DNA of 12,443 bases from JAUXIQ01 sp030620925 [NCBI: Nitrospinota bacterium] (lineage in GTDB: Bacteria; JAUXIQ01), in NCBI GenBank assembly GCA_030620925.1, contig JAUXIQ010000019.1:1-12443 (forward strand), written 5' to 3'. The notes under the pieces are model-generated. The model ran no database searches. It saw only the letters and a program-made list of their open reading frames with translations, and was not told the origin of the DNA. Positions 4,740 through 12,247 of this stretch are shown in pieces (the stretch's first letter is position 1; each line of letters opens with the position of its first letter). A program made the translations under genes and the position numbers.

Positions 4740-7325
4740 AAAAAATTCCGCCGCTTTTCCAATCGCTCCACCCGCTCCGACCTGTGCGGTCTCATACGCT
4801 TTAGAGATCATTTTAGCCCCCTGTAAGTTTAGTGCCGCGTGCCCCGTCTTTATAAATAGGCGAGGCTTTCCGTTATCCGGCATCACCGGGTTATTCACTC
4901 TCCCGTTCGATAGCCCGGGGTGCCACTCATACCCGAGAACTTTTAACAACTCCCGCCTCTTGTTGATCGGTACCGCCGTGTCCTTCCGTTTGTTCTTCAG
5001 GAGCAAGTCCAGCGCCATGGAAGAAACCCACCCGCCAGCAAAACCCGGCCGGTCCTCGTCGATCGCTTCGAGTATCTCCTGCTCTATCCCGCCGAGGGAG
5101 GCACTGATAGCCGCCGCTGTCGAGGAGGTCACAGGGGCCCGGTGACAGTCCACCGCCGGGTTAAAACCCGCGGGTATAGGATAGGTGTGGAGAAACTCAG
5201 TAACGATCGCGTAGCCGTCCGCACGCAACCAGGCGTATAGGTCGGGAAAGTACGCTCCGTCCAGGCCGTCCCGTTTCAGATCTCCCGACGCCTGCTGCGC
5301 CGCATAGAACACAGCGAACCGCCTATCGTTCTGGGTTTTCCGGATTGCGTCGGCATGGTTACTGTTAAAAATGAAATTGCAACACACGTCGTGCATGGTC
5401 TGGTCTGTCTGCATAGCACGTCGGGCGAGCCTGGAGCTTGTGATCATAGGTTTGAGGATCTCCAGGACCTCGCGCCTATGCTCTGAAACATAAATATCCT
5501 CAACACCGATAAATAGTTTATTAAATAGCCAAGCGTTAAACTTCTCGCTTATCTCAGACGCTGGGGGTAGGTGTACATACTTCTCACCGAGGGCCGCAGC
5601 CACACAGCTGGTAAAAAACGTTTTTCCATTACCTTCCACCCCTTGGATCAGTGGTGCCCACTGAAACTTGACGCCCTTGTACTGGACGCAGGCCGCCATA
5701 TACGACAATAAAATCTGTTGGTCGTGTTGGTCCGGGAGGAGCTTCCCCAAGTGCCGGAGGAACGGCGTAGCGTCCCCCTTCAGCCGTTTAGTTTCAATGG
5801 GGGTGTAGGTGTTAACGGTCATTCGGCTGTTCTGTTCTATGAGCGCCCCGGGCAGCTCAGCCGGACGGAAACAGGTGGTTTCTGCTTTTGGGTATCTCAC
5901 CACCTGGGATTCGGTGAACGCCTCGAACGCCTTACGGGTCGTTTTCTCGCCACCGTCGTCCATGGCGAACACGTACCCCCCGTAGGTAGCGTTGAACTGT
6001 TCAGACTTAAGCAGGGACCCAAACGGGGTAAACACCTTGTGCTCATCCTGAATGTAAACACACCCCTTGAAAAAATCGGCCTGCTGTTGGGCTCCGAGGT
6101 ACTGGTACCCGGCTACAAATTCCGGCCCGTCCGCGTTACCGAGGGGAGACCCGGCCGAGTCAATCGGAGTGAGGGATTTTATGAGATCTGCGGCGGATTT
6201 ATCTTTGTTGTCAATCCAGAACTTAGACTCCCTGACTTTCAAGAGGAGATCGGTCCCGGTTTGGTCGTCGGTGCATTCGGTCAGCTTCTGCGCTCGGATA
6301 CCTGCCGCGAAATCTACCTGGGGCCCGGTCCCTTTAAGTTTTGGCCCACCCAGCTCCGCCGCTGTAGTCTTGACCACTGAGTAAACTGTTTTCTGGAGAG
6401 AAACCGCGTGCATGATGGTGCGGGTTAAATAGTCCTCACGGTCCCACTTGTCCCGCACCAGCGCGGACTCGTGCATGAGCCGCAGCATTCGGTCACAGTT
6501 CTTACCGGTCCAGAACGCTAAGTGCTGAGCCAAGGCGGCGTCAGCGCTGCTGCCGTCATACGCCCGGTCCCCTTGGTCGGGAGGATATGATTTAGACAGA
6601 GCGTCCTCGTCTGCTGCCCACAGTGCCGCGAAATTGCTCGAACCCGAAAAGACAGACCCGGCCGATTTAGACCCCAAAGCTTTTTGTATTAGTTCGGCGT
6701 CGTTTTCCGGTCCGGTGTACTCGGGGTCGGGCTCAGCTGTCCACTCCTGCCCTACCTGAAACTCCCGGGGGGCATAGTGTATATCGGCGAATGTTTTAAG
6801 CGGGGCGGTGCAGTCAACTGCGGCGCTCCCCATGGCCCGGTCCCCTGTAAGCGCAACAAAACGGCCCACGGTGTATAGGTCAGCATTCAGGATAGAGTTT
6901 TTGCAGGAATGGGTCGGTGCGGCGCCCACGTAGGTACCGAAGATGTGGAGACCCTTTCCGGATTGTGAAACCTCTACGGCCGCACCCGGTAGCATCCCCA
7001 TTGCGTCGAGAGCGGTCTGTACCCACCCGGAACCGTCCGGGAGGAGGCAGTCATCTATATCCACAAAGAAAAACGGGTCTCTTTCGGTAAAGAAGAAACC
7101 GACCCCATGGTCCGGTCCGAGCTGACCGGCCAGAAACGAGGCGTTCTCGAAAGAGGTACAGGCGGCCGGGTCTTGTTGCCAGTTGTCCGCCGCTTTGAAA
7201 ACTTGCATGGTCCGGTGATCGACCGGAAGCTTATCAGTTTTGGCTTCGGTGCGAGGGACGAGTTTATATAGTATAAACTGCGGGTATGCCCCTAAAGCTT
7301 GTAGGGGCGGGGGTAGAATATCCAA
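4725..7325 (-). CDS. NrS-1-like primase-polymerase with SF3-type helicase
   Basis: The 866-residue protein starts primer synthesis and probably unwinds phage DNA. The N-terminal AEP-type primase-polymerase domain (about 1-190) has the metal-binding Asp pair in VDIDD (D89, D91), the Ser-x-His type motif SGKGLHI (S122-I128, with H127), and GRFVALTGD (154-162). Residues 261-315 (LAFWTGKNCDRMLRLMHESA.. RDKW) match the small helix-bundle domain of the NrS-1 deep-sea phage polymerase. A superfamily 3/DUF5906-type ATPase follows: Walker A GVEGNGKT (562-569), Walker B LFIGVED (604-610), an NFIFNSNH sensor (650-657) and Arg fingers near R668-R669. Residues 740-850 may be a winged-helix end. The start is TTG 7325, 7 nt after AAGGGGG; an in-frame stop just upstream rules out a longer form. 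It is the last gene of the operon, before the terminator at 4560-4600. DNA polymerase activity is inferred from NrS-1. Confidence 0.88.
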   Translation of the reverse strand: MDILPPPLQALGAYPQFILYKLVPRTEAKTDKLPVDHRTMQVFKAADNWQQDPAACTSFENASFLAGQLGPDHGVGFFFTERDPFFFVDIDDCLLPDGSGWVQTALDAMGMLPGAAVEVSQSGKGLHIFGTYVGAAPTHSCKNSILNADLYTVGRFVALTGDRAMGSAAVDCTAPLKTFADIHYAPREFQVGQEWTAEPDPEYTGPENDAELIQKALGSKSAGSVFSGSSNFAALWAADEDALSKSYPPDQGDRAYDGSSADAALAQHLAFWTGKNCDRMLRLMHESALVRDKWDREDYLTRTIMHAVSLQKTVYSVVKTTAAELGGPKLKGTGPQVDFAAGIRAQKLTECTDDQTGTDLLLKVRESKFWIDNKDKSAADLIKSLTPIDSAGSPLGNADGPEFVAGYQYLGAQQQADFFKGCVYIQDEHKVFTPFGSLLKSEQFNATYGGYVFAMDDGGEKTTRKAFEAFTESQVVRYPKAETTCFRPAELPGALIEQNSRMTVNTYTPIETKRLKGDATPFLRHLGKLLPDQHDQQILLSYMAACVQYKGVKFQWAPLIQGVEGNGKTFFTSCVAAALGEKYVHLPPASEISEKFNAWLFNKLFIGVEDIYVSEHRREVLEILKPMITSSRLARRAMQTDQTMHDVCCNFIFNSNHADAIRKTQNDRRFAVFYAAQQASGDLKRDGLDGAYFPDLYAWLRADGYAIVTEFLHTYPIPAGFNPAVDCHRAPVTSSTAAAISASLGGIEQEILEAIDEDRPGFAGGWVSSMALDLLLKNKRKDTAVPINKRRELLKVLGYEWHPGLSNGRVNNPVMPDNGKPRLFIKTGHAALNLQGAKMISKAYETAQVGAGGAIGKAAEFFGGGV

Positions 7326-7337
7326 GGTGGCGCCCCC

Positions 7338-7841
7338 TTATACCATTTCCATGATGAATTTAGAAACCTGGGCTCTTAGGCCCTTCGGGATGTCCCGTAC
7401 TGCGGGGTGTCTGCGTATGACGCCCTGAGCGATTACCTCTAACAACTCACACTCTAAAGCTCGGCGGAGTATGGCTGCCTGCAGCTCGAGCATGGAGAAA
7501 TATTTTGAGACCAGACTGCCCGACACCCCCGCCGCCACAGCCACCCCCTCCCTCGTGAGGTTTTCGTACCCTACAACTTTGGAGAGGGCCACCGCATTTC
7601 CTAAAATATGTGCCCGCCTCAGATCCGAACGGACCCGGGACTGAGCCACAAGGGGGAGCAAGTTGCAAGGGGTGTCTACCCCCAGTTCCTTAAAAAATTG
7701 TTCAAAGTTACACCCCGCTACATAGGGGAACGACCCGTCCGGGATGTTTGCCTCCCGGCAGAGTCCGGCCCGAGACAGATTTATTAGCCCATTCCGCTCG
7801 ATAAGTTCATAAGCTATGGTTTTTAGCTGGTATTTGTTCAT
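7338..7841 (-). CDS. Tandem TetR-type HTH DNA-binding protein
   Basis: The 167-residue product has two helix-turn-helix segments of the TetR N-terminal type. Residues 7-54 contain 'LSRAGLCREANIPDGSFPYVAGCNFEQFF', and residues 77-131 contain 'LTREGVAVAAGVSGSLVSKYFSMLELQAAIL', the usual 'xxxAGVSxGxxxxYFxxxxxL' signature. There is no C-terminal ligand-binding domain; the last 35 residues are a helix and basic tail. TetR proteins normally have one HTH plus a large effector domain and act as dimers. This one looks like a head-to-tail fusion of two DNA-reading units. It starts at ATG 7841, with AAAGGAG (7851-7857) upstream and a 4-nt ATGA overlap with the methyltransferase. It may regulate this or another operon, or help the primase find the origin. 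Confidence 0.65.
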   Translation of the reverse strand: MNKYQLKTIAYELIERNGLINLSRAGLCREANIPDGSFPYVAGCNFEQFFKELGVDTPCNLLPLVAQSRVRSDLRRAHILGNAVALSKVVGYENLTREGVAVAAGVSGSLVSKYFSMLELQAAILRRALECELLEVIAQGVIRRHPAVRDIPKGLRAQVSKFIMEMV

Positions 7842-9235
7842 GTGTTAAGCTCCTTTAATATTCTTTGACCTAACCAACGGACCACCGGTACCGCTTTACT
7901 GTTTCCGATAGCTTTATACCTCGGACCGTCCGGGCAATCTTTGGGGAGTTTACCCCTCCACGGAATCTGGGTATGGTTGTCGGGGAACCCCTGCAACCTT
8001 TCGTATTCTACAGGAAGAAGCCTACGGACCATTCCCGTGTTACGGCCAGATGCGTTGCTGTCCGTGTTCAAAGTGTACGCCACCTCCGAGGTTCTGAGCT
8101 CGCCGCTCCCGTTCTGCTGAAAACAAAGGGCTGGGCCAGGATCCAGCACCATATTAGTATTATTTCCCAGATTCCCGGCGTTAAGAGCGTAGGCGTGTGG
8201 GGCGGTATTTACCGAGCCGTTACCGTTCGACGAGAAACAAACCGCCGGGTTTCGGCTGCATGTTAAGGTAGGGATCGTATCTTCGTTAAAATCCATTTGG
8301 GCGGGCATCGCATTCAACTGGAACGCGATGAGAGAGGCTTCGGGGTTGCAGGTAAGTGATGGATCTCCGTCACTTACTATTTCCGCGCCGCCTTGACCAT
8401 GGGCCATGCAAAGTAAGTTCTCATGGCTGTCTTGCTCCCGGCCCCGCAAAGTCCCGGCCCCCTCTCGCCAAAACCCCGCACCGGTCATAGAGTATGGGAT
8501 CAAGTGCCCCGCCTGTCCCCGGTTATCGTCTGCGCCACACGTTCCAACGCCTGAAGCAATAAGGGCGGCAACGCTCGACCCCGTTCCTCGGCTCGGCGGA
8601 GTATCCCGGCGCACGCCTTCGGACTCAAAAAGTACTTTGCAGGGATCGAACCCTTTTCGAGCACTCGCGACAACGAACACGCGGCGGCGTCGTTGGGCCA
8701 CTCCGAAGTATTGGGCATCGAGGATCCGCCAAGCGATTGACCTTTTGGGACCAAACACAAAACCAGCGTTCGGCCATTTACCCCCTGGCGGTTGCAGCGC
8801 ACAACTTTCCCCTGCGAGCTCTCCGAGAAAACATCCGAAGGCGTTGTCTTTACTGCTGAGCACCCCCGGGACATTTTCCCAGAGGGCGACACACTCGTCC
8901 CCTGGTCGCTTGAAATCGATTTCATTCGCAATCTCCACATATTTTAGAGTAAGTTGCCCTCGGTCGTCTTCTAAACCGGCCCGTTTTCCTGCAACGCTAA
9001 ACGCCTGACAAGGAGTCCCGCCCACTAAGATCGAGGGCGGGACTACCCGACCCACCCGGATAAGCTCGGGTAAAATAGCCATATCCCCTAAATTAGGAAC
9101 TTTGGGCCAGCGGTGGGATAAAACTGCAGACGGAAACTTTTCGATCTCTGAAAACCACAGGGGTTCCATACCAAGAGGTCCCCACGCCACGGAGGCGGAT
9201 TCGACGCCGCTACAGACAGACCCGTATGTGGTCAT
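7838..9235 (-). CDS. DNA cytosine-5 methyltransferase
   Basis: The 465-residue enzyme transfers a methyl group from S-adenosylmethionine to C5 of cytosine in DNA. Motif I is SVCSGVESASVAW (6-18), motif IV TPCQ with catalytic C76 (74-77), motif VI ENV (120-122), motif VIII QRRRRVF (181-187), motif IX RLLPVEYERLQGFPD (405-419) and motif X GNSKAVPV (444-451). The region between VIII and IX (about 200-400) is the target-recognition part. It is long and made of loose repeats of about 30 residues that alternate an aromatic/hydrophobic start (CFSSNGNG, CFQQNGSG, AFQLNA) with a TL/AL segment (YALN, YTLN, PTLT, PSLT). This style is common in phage cytosine methyltransferases. No restriction endonuclease gene is adjacent, so it is probably a solo enzyme protecting phage DNA or tuning transcription. 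The ATG overlaps the nuclease stop (ATGA). Confidence 0.93.
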   Translation of the reverse strand: MTTYGSVCSGVESASVAWGPLGMEPLWFSEIEKFPSAVLSHRWPKVPNLGDMAILPELIRVGRVVPPSILVGGTPCQAFSVAGKRAGLEDDRGQLTLKYVEIANEIDFKRPGDECVALWENVPGVLSSKDNAFGCFLGELAGESCALQPPGGKWPNAGFVFGPKRSIAWRILDAQYFGVAQRRRRVFVVASARKGFDPCKVLFESEGVRRDTPPSRGTGSSVAALIASGVGTCGADDNRGQAGHLIPYSMTGAGFWREGAGTLRGREQDSHENLLCMAHGQGGAEIVSDGDPSLTCNPEASLIAFQLNAMPAQMDFNEDTIPTLTCSRNPAVCFSSNGNGSVNTAPHAYALNAGNLGNNTNMVLDPGPALCFQQNGSGELRTSEVAYTLNTDSNASGRNTGMVRRLLPVEYERLQGFPDNHTQIPWRGKLPKDCPDGPRYKAIGNSKAVPVVRWLGQRILKELNT

Positions 9236-9708
9236 ATTGTCCCTTCCGAATTTGCAAAAGCCGCGTCACCCCCGAGGGAGGCTACCAGCTCTAAGAATTT
9301 TAACTGAGCCTCTTCCCGGTCGGTACCGGTATACGTCCAGTTCCCGGGCTTGACTTCCCGGCAGAGAAAGACGCCCAAGATCTGTCCGACGTGGTACGGT
9401 TCTATCTTAACCGGCCGGATCCCAATCAGGTCCGACGACTTGATAAGTCTATTCATCTGCTGGGAGTCATTCGCCAAACCGTACCGAATGAACGACCCCT
9501 CGTCCGTGTAAGCAGCCCCCACATTATTCCGCCAAATCCGCCCACCAACACGAGACACTTCCAGCCGCACCTTATTCTGTACGGCTGCTTCTGACTCCCC
9601 AGGCACGGTCGCGGCCGGGTCAGTATTCACCACCCCGAACTGCCTCTTTAAGTCCTGGACAGCCCCTGCCGGTATGTTCCATTTTATGGCCCATTCATAT
9701 AGATTCAC
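9232..9708 (-). CDS. VRR-NUC family nuclease
   Basis: The 158-residue protein carries a VRR-NUC (virus-type replication-repair nuclease) core from about 38 to 150: an early Glu helix (ESEAAVQNKVRLEV), RNNVG (60-64), RYG (75-77), the catalytic 'SSDLIG' (D93), the strand and active-site 'REVK' (E118, K120), then Q135 and a C-terminal 'LGGDAAF'. D, E-x-K and Q form the PD-(D/E)xK metal site. Such enzymes cut or resolve branched or flap DNA in phage replication. A short N-terminal helix-turn-helix-like segment (1-25) may bind DNA. The start is GTG 9708, overlapping the preceding gene's TGA as GTGA. The gene lies between the DUF1599-like gene and the methyltransferase. Confidence 0.82.
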   Translation of the reverse strand: MNLYEWAIKWNIPAGAVQDLKRQFGVVNTDPAATVPGESEAAVQNKVRLEVSRVGGRIWRNNVGAAYTDEGSFIRYGLANDSQQMNRLIKSSDLIGIRPVKIEPYHVGQILGVFLCREVKPGNWTYTGTDREEAQLKFLELVASLGGDAAFANSEGTI

Positions 9709-10016
9709 GAGGCGGGCCCCCCAGCCGGAGCCGCGGGGGCCACGGTAGGGATTGAGGCCACCACCCGTTTAAGAATTAGATATCCGATCAAGTCCTTGAT
9801 GGTATCTTCCTGTTGGTATTGCCGCCCCCTCGACAGGCGGCTCAGCTTATCGTCTATGCGGATGTTTATCCCCTCTAAGGCGTTCGTACTGGAAAAAATC
9901 CAGATAGGATCAGCGGCCGCGTTTCCGTAGGACTCGTTTTTCGCTAAGAGCATTCTTTTGATTTCGTCACACTCTTTTTCGATCTTCTCTGCCATTTGTT
10001 CTGTATTTAAAGCCAT
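9705..10016 (-). CDS. DUF1599/Nmad1-like small protein
   Basis: The 103-residue all-helical protein has the pattern 'KNESYGNAA...IFSS...EGINIRIDDKLSRLSRG....EDTIKDLIGYLILKR' (residues 26-87) of phage DUF1599, also described as nucleotide modification associated domain 1. The role of the family is not established; gene context in phages links it to nucleotide or base-modification gene sets. The last 18 residues are an Ala/Pro-rich tail. A full AGGAGG SD (10023-10028) lies 6 nt upstream, and 36 nt separate it from the helicase gene. MazG-like pyrophosphatases are an alternative fold relation. Confidence 0.6.
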   Translation of the reverse strand: MALNTEQMAEKIEKECDEIKRMLLAKNESYGNAAADPIWIFSSTNALEGINIRIDDKLSRLSRGRQYQQEDTIKDLIGYLILKRVVASIPTVAPAAPAGGPAS

Positions 10017-10052
10017 GCTGTACCTCCTAAAGTGTTATAGTTTCCAGAAAGC

Positions 10053-11687
10053 CTACGCTATAGTAACGGCCCTGTCAATACGCAATTTCAATTCGGTGGC
10101 GTCCCGCGCACCGAGAGCCTGGGCACTAAGAACGTCAACCCCGAACCCGAAATAGAAACGCCGGTAGCTCTCCGAGTCCGGCCGCCCGGCGGCGCGTTGG
10201 TGCCCAGCCCATAGAGCTATCGAACCTCTAAGCTCCGACTGCGCCGCCTGTTTCTGCCTGAACCTCTTCGCCGCGCTCATGGCCGCAACGTGCGCTAACC
10301 GCCCCGCCCCGCTGATAGCCAAGTACTCCGGCGGGGTCATCCCGACGTCAACCACATCCCCCCGCATTGCCGCCAGAACGGCCGGATCCAGCTCGTTGAG
10401 GTCCCCGTCCACAAACTCCGGGCCGGACCTGGCCGCCGGTCTTGCTTTGTGACCACAATAGGGGCAAGTGGAATAGATCCGCTCGTAAACGGCCGTACAA
10501 GACGGGCAGGCCTTAACGGGGATAACGTCGTCGGGCGTCCCCCTGGAGACCTTTTCCCGCCTGTCAAGGGACCACACCCGGTGCGCGTCGGGGAGGCCGT
10601 GCCGTTCAACATTCCCCACATGGTCGATAATAATAGCATACAGCTTGCCTGGTATCGGTCGGAGAGCCCGCCCGAACTGCTGAGCGTAAAGGCTGAACGA
10701 CTGAGTGGGACGCGCCATGCTGACCACCTCCACCGCTGGTACGTCCACCCCCTCCCCCAGAATATCAACGTTAACGAGCTGTAAGAGTTTCCGGTTTTTA
10801 AAGTCCCGCATGATCTGGACGCGGTCCGAGTCTTTGGTTTTGGCGTGAACCACCGCCGCCGGAACCCCCGAGGCGTTAAACTGGGCAGCTATGTTCGTTG
10901 CGGTCTCCACGTCTGAAGCGAAAGTAATACCGAGCTTATCTGGTGCAATTTTTAGATAGTGGGAAACCACGTCCCCCACGACGTGAGATTTCCGAACGGC
11001 AGTTTTAAGGGTAGGCGCGGAGTAATCACCGTTGACCCCGATCTTTACGGTTGAAAGGTCCAGGTCAGAGGGCGGGGCGAATATTCGGTAGTCTGCCAGG
11101 AACCCTCGGTTTATGAGATCCCGCATCCCAGGCCCTTCGACCATTTCCTGGAACACCCCGTCCGCATGGGCGCCTAAACCCTTACCGTCCGCCCGGCGAG
11201 GCGTAGCCGTGACGCCCAGGCCTTTAGCGTTGGGGAACATTGTGGAGGCAGAGCCCCATTTATTAGCCCGTAGAACGTGGTGCGCCTCGTCCGTAACCCA
11301 CAGTGTAACCCCTTTGCACCAAGGGGCTAATTTATCCCGCCTGGCGTTCAAGGTATCCACCCCGGCGACGGCTACCTTGGCGGAGGGGTGATAGAAAGAC
11401 TGCCCGAGTTCTTCCATTTGCATCCGGCTGACCATCTTAACCACATTGTTCGGGCCTATAATACGGTGGTAGATTCCGTGCTTAGCGAAGGATAGCGAAA
11501 TCTGGCTTACGATCTCCTGGCGGTGGGCTATGGCCACAGCTTGCCCGGCGTGTTCCGCTACGATTTCGGAAAATACCCAAGTTTTACCGCCCCCGGTGGG
11601 GAGCACCGCGAGGGTATTTTTTACCCCGCTGTCCCAGGAGCTGTACACCGCGTGTTTTAGATCTGTTTGGTATTGCCTGTTAGACAT
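10053..11687 (-). CDS. SF2 DEAH-type helicase with zinc ribbon
   Basis: The 544-residue protein is an ATP-driven DNA helicase or translocase. Motifs in order are Walker A LPTGGGKT (29-36), DEAH (133-136), motif III TATP (160-163), a second RecA-like domain with ASDVETA (257-263) and DILGEGVDVP (308-317), and motif VI QQFGRALRP (336-344). A zinc ribbon follows with CPSC (394-397) and CPYC (408-411). Residues 420-544 are a helical C-terminal region of unknown role. I chose ATG 11687 because GAGGTG lies 7 nt upstream; a longer frame to 11801 has no support and runs through the gene upstream. The gene overlaps the preceding Cys-rich gene by 8 nt. In phages such helicases act in replication or recombination. 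A restriction-system helicase is less likely, as no HsdM/HsdS or Mod partner is present. Confidence 0.88.
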   Translation of the reverse strand: MSNRQYQTDLKHAVYSSWDSGVKNTLAVLPTGGGKTWVFSEIVAEHAGQAVAIAHRQEIVSQISLSFAKHGIYHRIIGPNNVVKMVSRMQMEELGQSFYHPSAKVAVAGVDTLNARRDKLAPWCKGVTLWVTDEAHHVLRANKWGSASTMFPNAKGLGVTATPRRADGKGLGAHADGVFQEMVEGPGMRDLINRGFLADYRIFAPPSDLDLSTVKIGVNGDYSAPTLKTAVRKSHVVGDVVSHYLKIAPDKLGITFASDVETATNIAAQFNASGVPAAVVHAKTKDSDRVQIMRDFKNRKLLQLVNVDILGEGVDVPAVEVVSMARPTQSFSLYAQQFGRALRPIPGKLYAIIIDHVGNVERHGLPDAHRVWSLDRREKVSRGTPDDVIPVKACPSCTAVYERIYSTCPYCGHKARPAARSGPEFVDGDLNELDPAVLAAMRGDVVDVGMTPPEYLAISGAGRLAHVAAMSAAKRFRQKQAAQSELRGSIALWAGHQRAAGRPDSESYRRFYFGFGVDVLSAQALGARDATELKLRIDRAVTIA

Positions 11688-12144
11688 TACAGGGCACCTC
11701 TGACCCGGGTCTACCGACAGGCTCGTCGGTGACTTCGATATACACCCTGACCGCAGCCCAGAAGTGCCCCCGGTGGTCCGGTTGGTCCAGGGCCGGGGCA
11801 TTCTCGAAAGTTATAAACCCCCCGTTGACCCCGGCGTCGTCGTCGTCTGTGTCCCACATCCACCCTCCCCATCTTTTTTTCTGGACATTCTCCTCCGGTC
11901 CGCCCCCGGTTTGTTTCTCGGTCAAACCCGCCTGCCCCCTATCCCCCCGGGCCCTTTTTTCCTGTGCTGGGTCAACAGGGCGATCGTAACCGCCGCAAGT
12001 ATCTGCCAGGGGGCAGTCTTCTAATATAAAGAGGTCCCCGGTCATCTGCAAATTAAGGCTTTCCGTCGGGCCCAATGCAACCCAGGCTACGCAAGTACCA
12101 TACCGTTTACACTCCCCACAACTCTCCACGATTATCACTTTCAA
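11680..12144 (-). CDS. Cys-rich phage protein, first in replication operon
   Basis: The 154-residue product starts with 'MKVIIVESCGECKRYGTC' (C9, C12, C18) and has two more Cys in 'EDCPLADTC' (44-50). This matches the short cysteine clusters of many small phage proteins with an ending like '..CPL' and probably binds a metal. The middle (55-95) is charged and Gly-rich. The C-terminal part has a DDDD run (99-102) and a possible beta domain (FWAAVRVYIEVTDEP). No enzyme family is recognised. The start is taken as TTG 12144: GGGAGG is 7 nt upstream, better placed than for the GTG two codons in. It is the first gene after the leftward promoter at 12185-12213. Confidence 0.6.
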   Translation of the reverse strand: MKVIIVESCGECKRYGTCVAWVALGPTESLNLQMTGDLFILEDCPLADTCGGYDRPVDPAQEKRARGDRGQAGLTEKQTGGGPEENVQKKRWGGWMWDTDDDDAGVNGGFITFENAPALDQPDHRGHFWAAVRVYIEVTDEPVGRPGSEVPCNV

Positions 12145-12172
12145 AATTTTTCCTCCCAGTTAATATTTCTTG

Positions 12173-12201
12173 TTGACAGGTTGGATAATACGGCATAGTA
12201 T
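12173..12201 (+). promoter_or_regulatory. Rightward sigma70-type promoter
   Basis: A perfect TTGACA (12173-12178) is spaced 17 nt from TAGTAT (12196-12201, 4/6 to consensus). Transcription should start near 12208, leaving an A-rich 40-nt leader before the GGAGG (12239-12243) and ATG of the repeat gene. Confidence 0.7.
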
Positions 12202-12213
12202 CAGAAAAAACAA
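12185..12213 (-). promoter_or_regulatory. Leftward promoter overlapping the rightward one
   Basis: On the minus strand TTGTTT (12213-12208) is followed after 17 nt by TATTAT (12190-12185, 5/6 to consensus). The start near 12178 would lie in the rightward -35 box, giving a short leader to the GGGAGG and TTG of the Cys-rich gene. It would drive the whole replication operon. RNA polymerase could occupy only one of the two promoters at a time. Confidence 0.55.
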
Positions 12214-12247
12214 GAACAAAAACACTAACCGAATAAACGGAGGCAAC

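Noticed and set aside
5718-6380. 220-aa plus-strand open frame
   Set aside because: It lies opposite the primase-polymerase gene, whose motifs are clear, and has no SD or recognisable domain.
8500-8940. 146-aa minus-strand frame
   Set aside because: It overlaps the methyltransferase in another frame, where motifs IV to VIII are intact.
8406-9008. 200-aa plus-strand open frame
   Set aside because: It is antisense to conserved methyltransferase motifs; composition is a mirror of that gene.
7838-9708. Restriction-modification system formed by the VRR-NUC protein and methyltransferase
   Set aside because: VRR-NUC enzymes are structure-type nucleases of replication/repair; no sequence-specific restriction partner is seen. 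The pair is better read as replication genes.
10337-10768. 143-aa minus-strand frame
   Set aside because: It is an out-of-frame shadow of the helicase C-terminal half, including the zinc ribbon.
11688-11801. Longer N-terminus for the helicase
   Set aside because: It has no SD, lies within the upstream gene, and the extra 38 residues show no conserved pattern; ATG 11687 has GAGGTG 7 nt upstream.
10053-12144. Defence island (helicase plus nuclease)
   Set aside because: The helicase, nuclease and primase are contiguous and co-transcribed in a standard phage replication layout, and no known defence signature genes are present.
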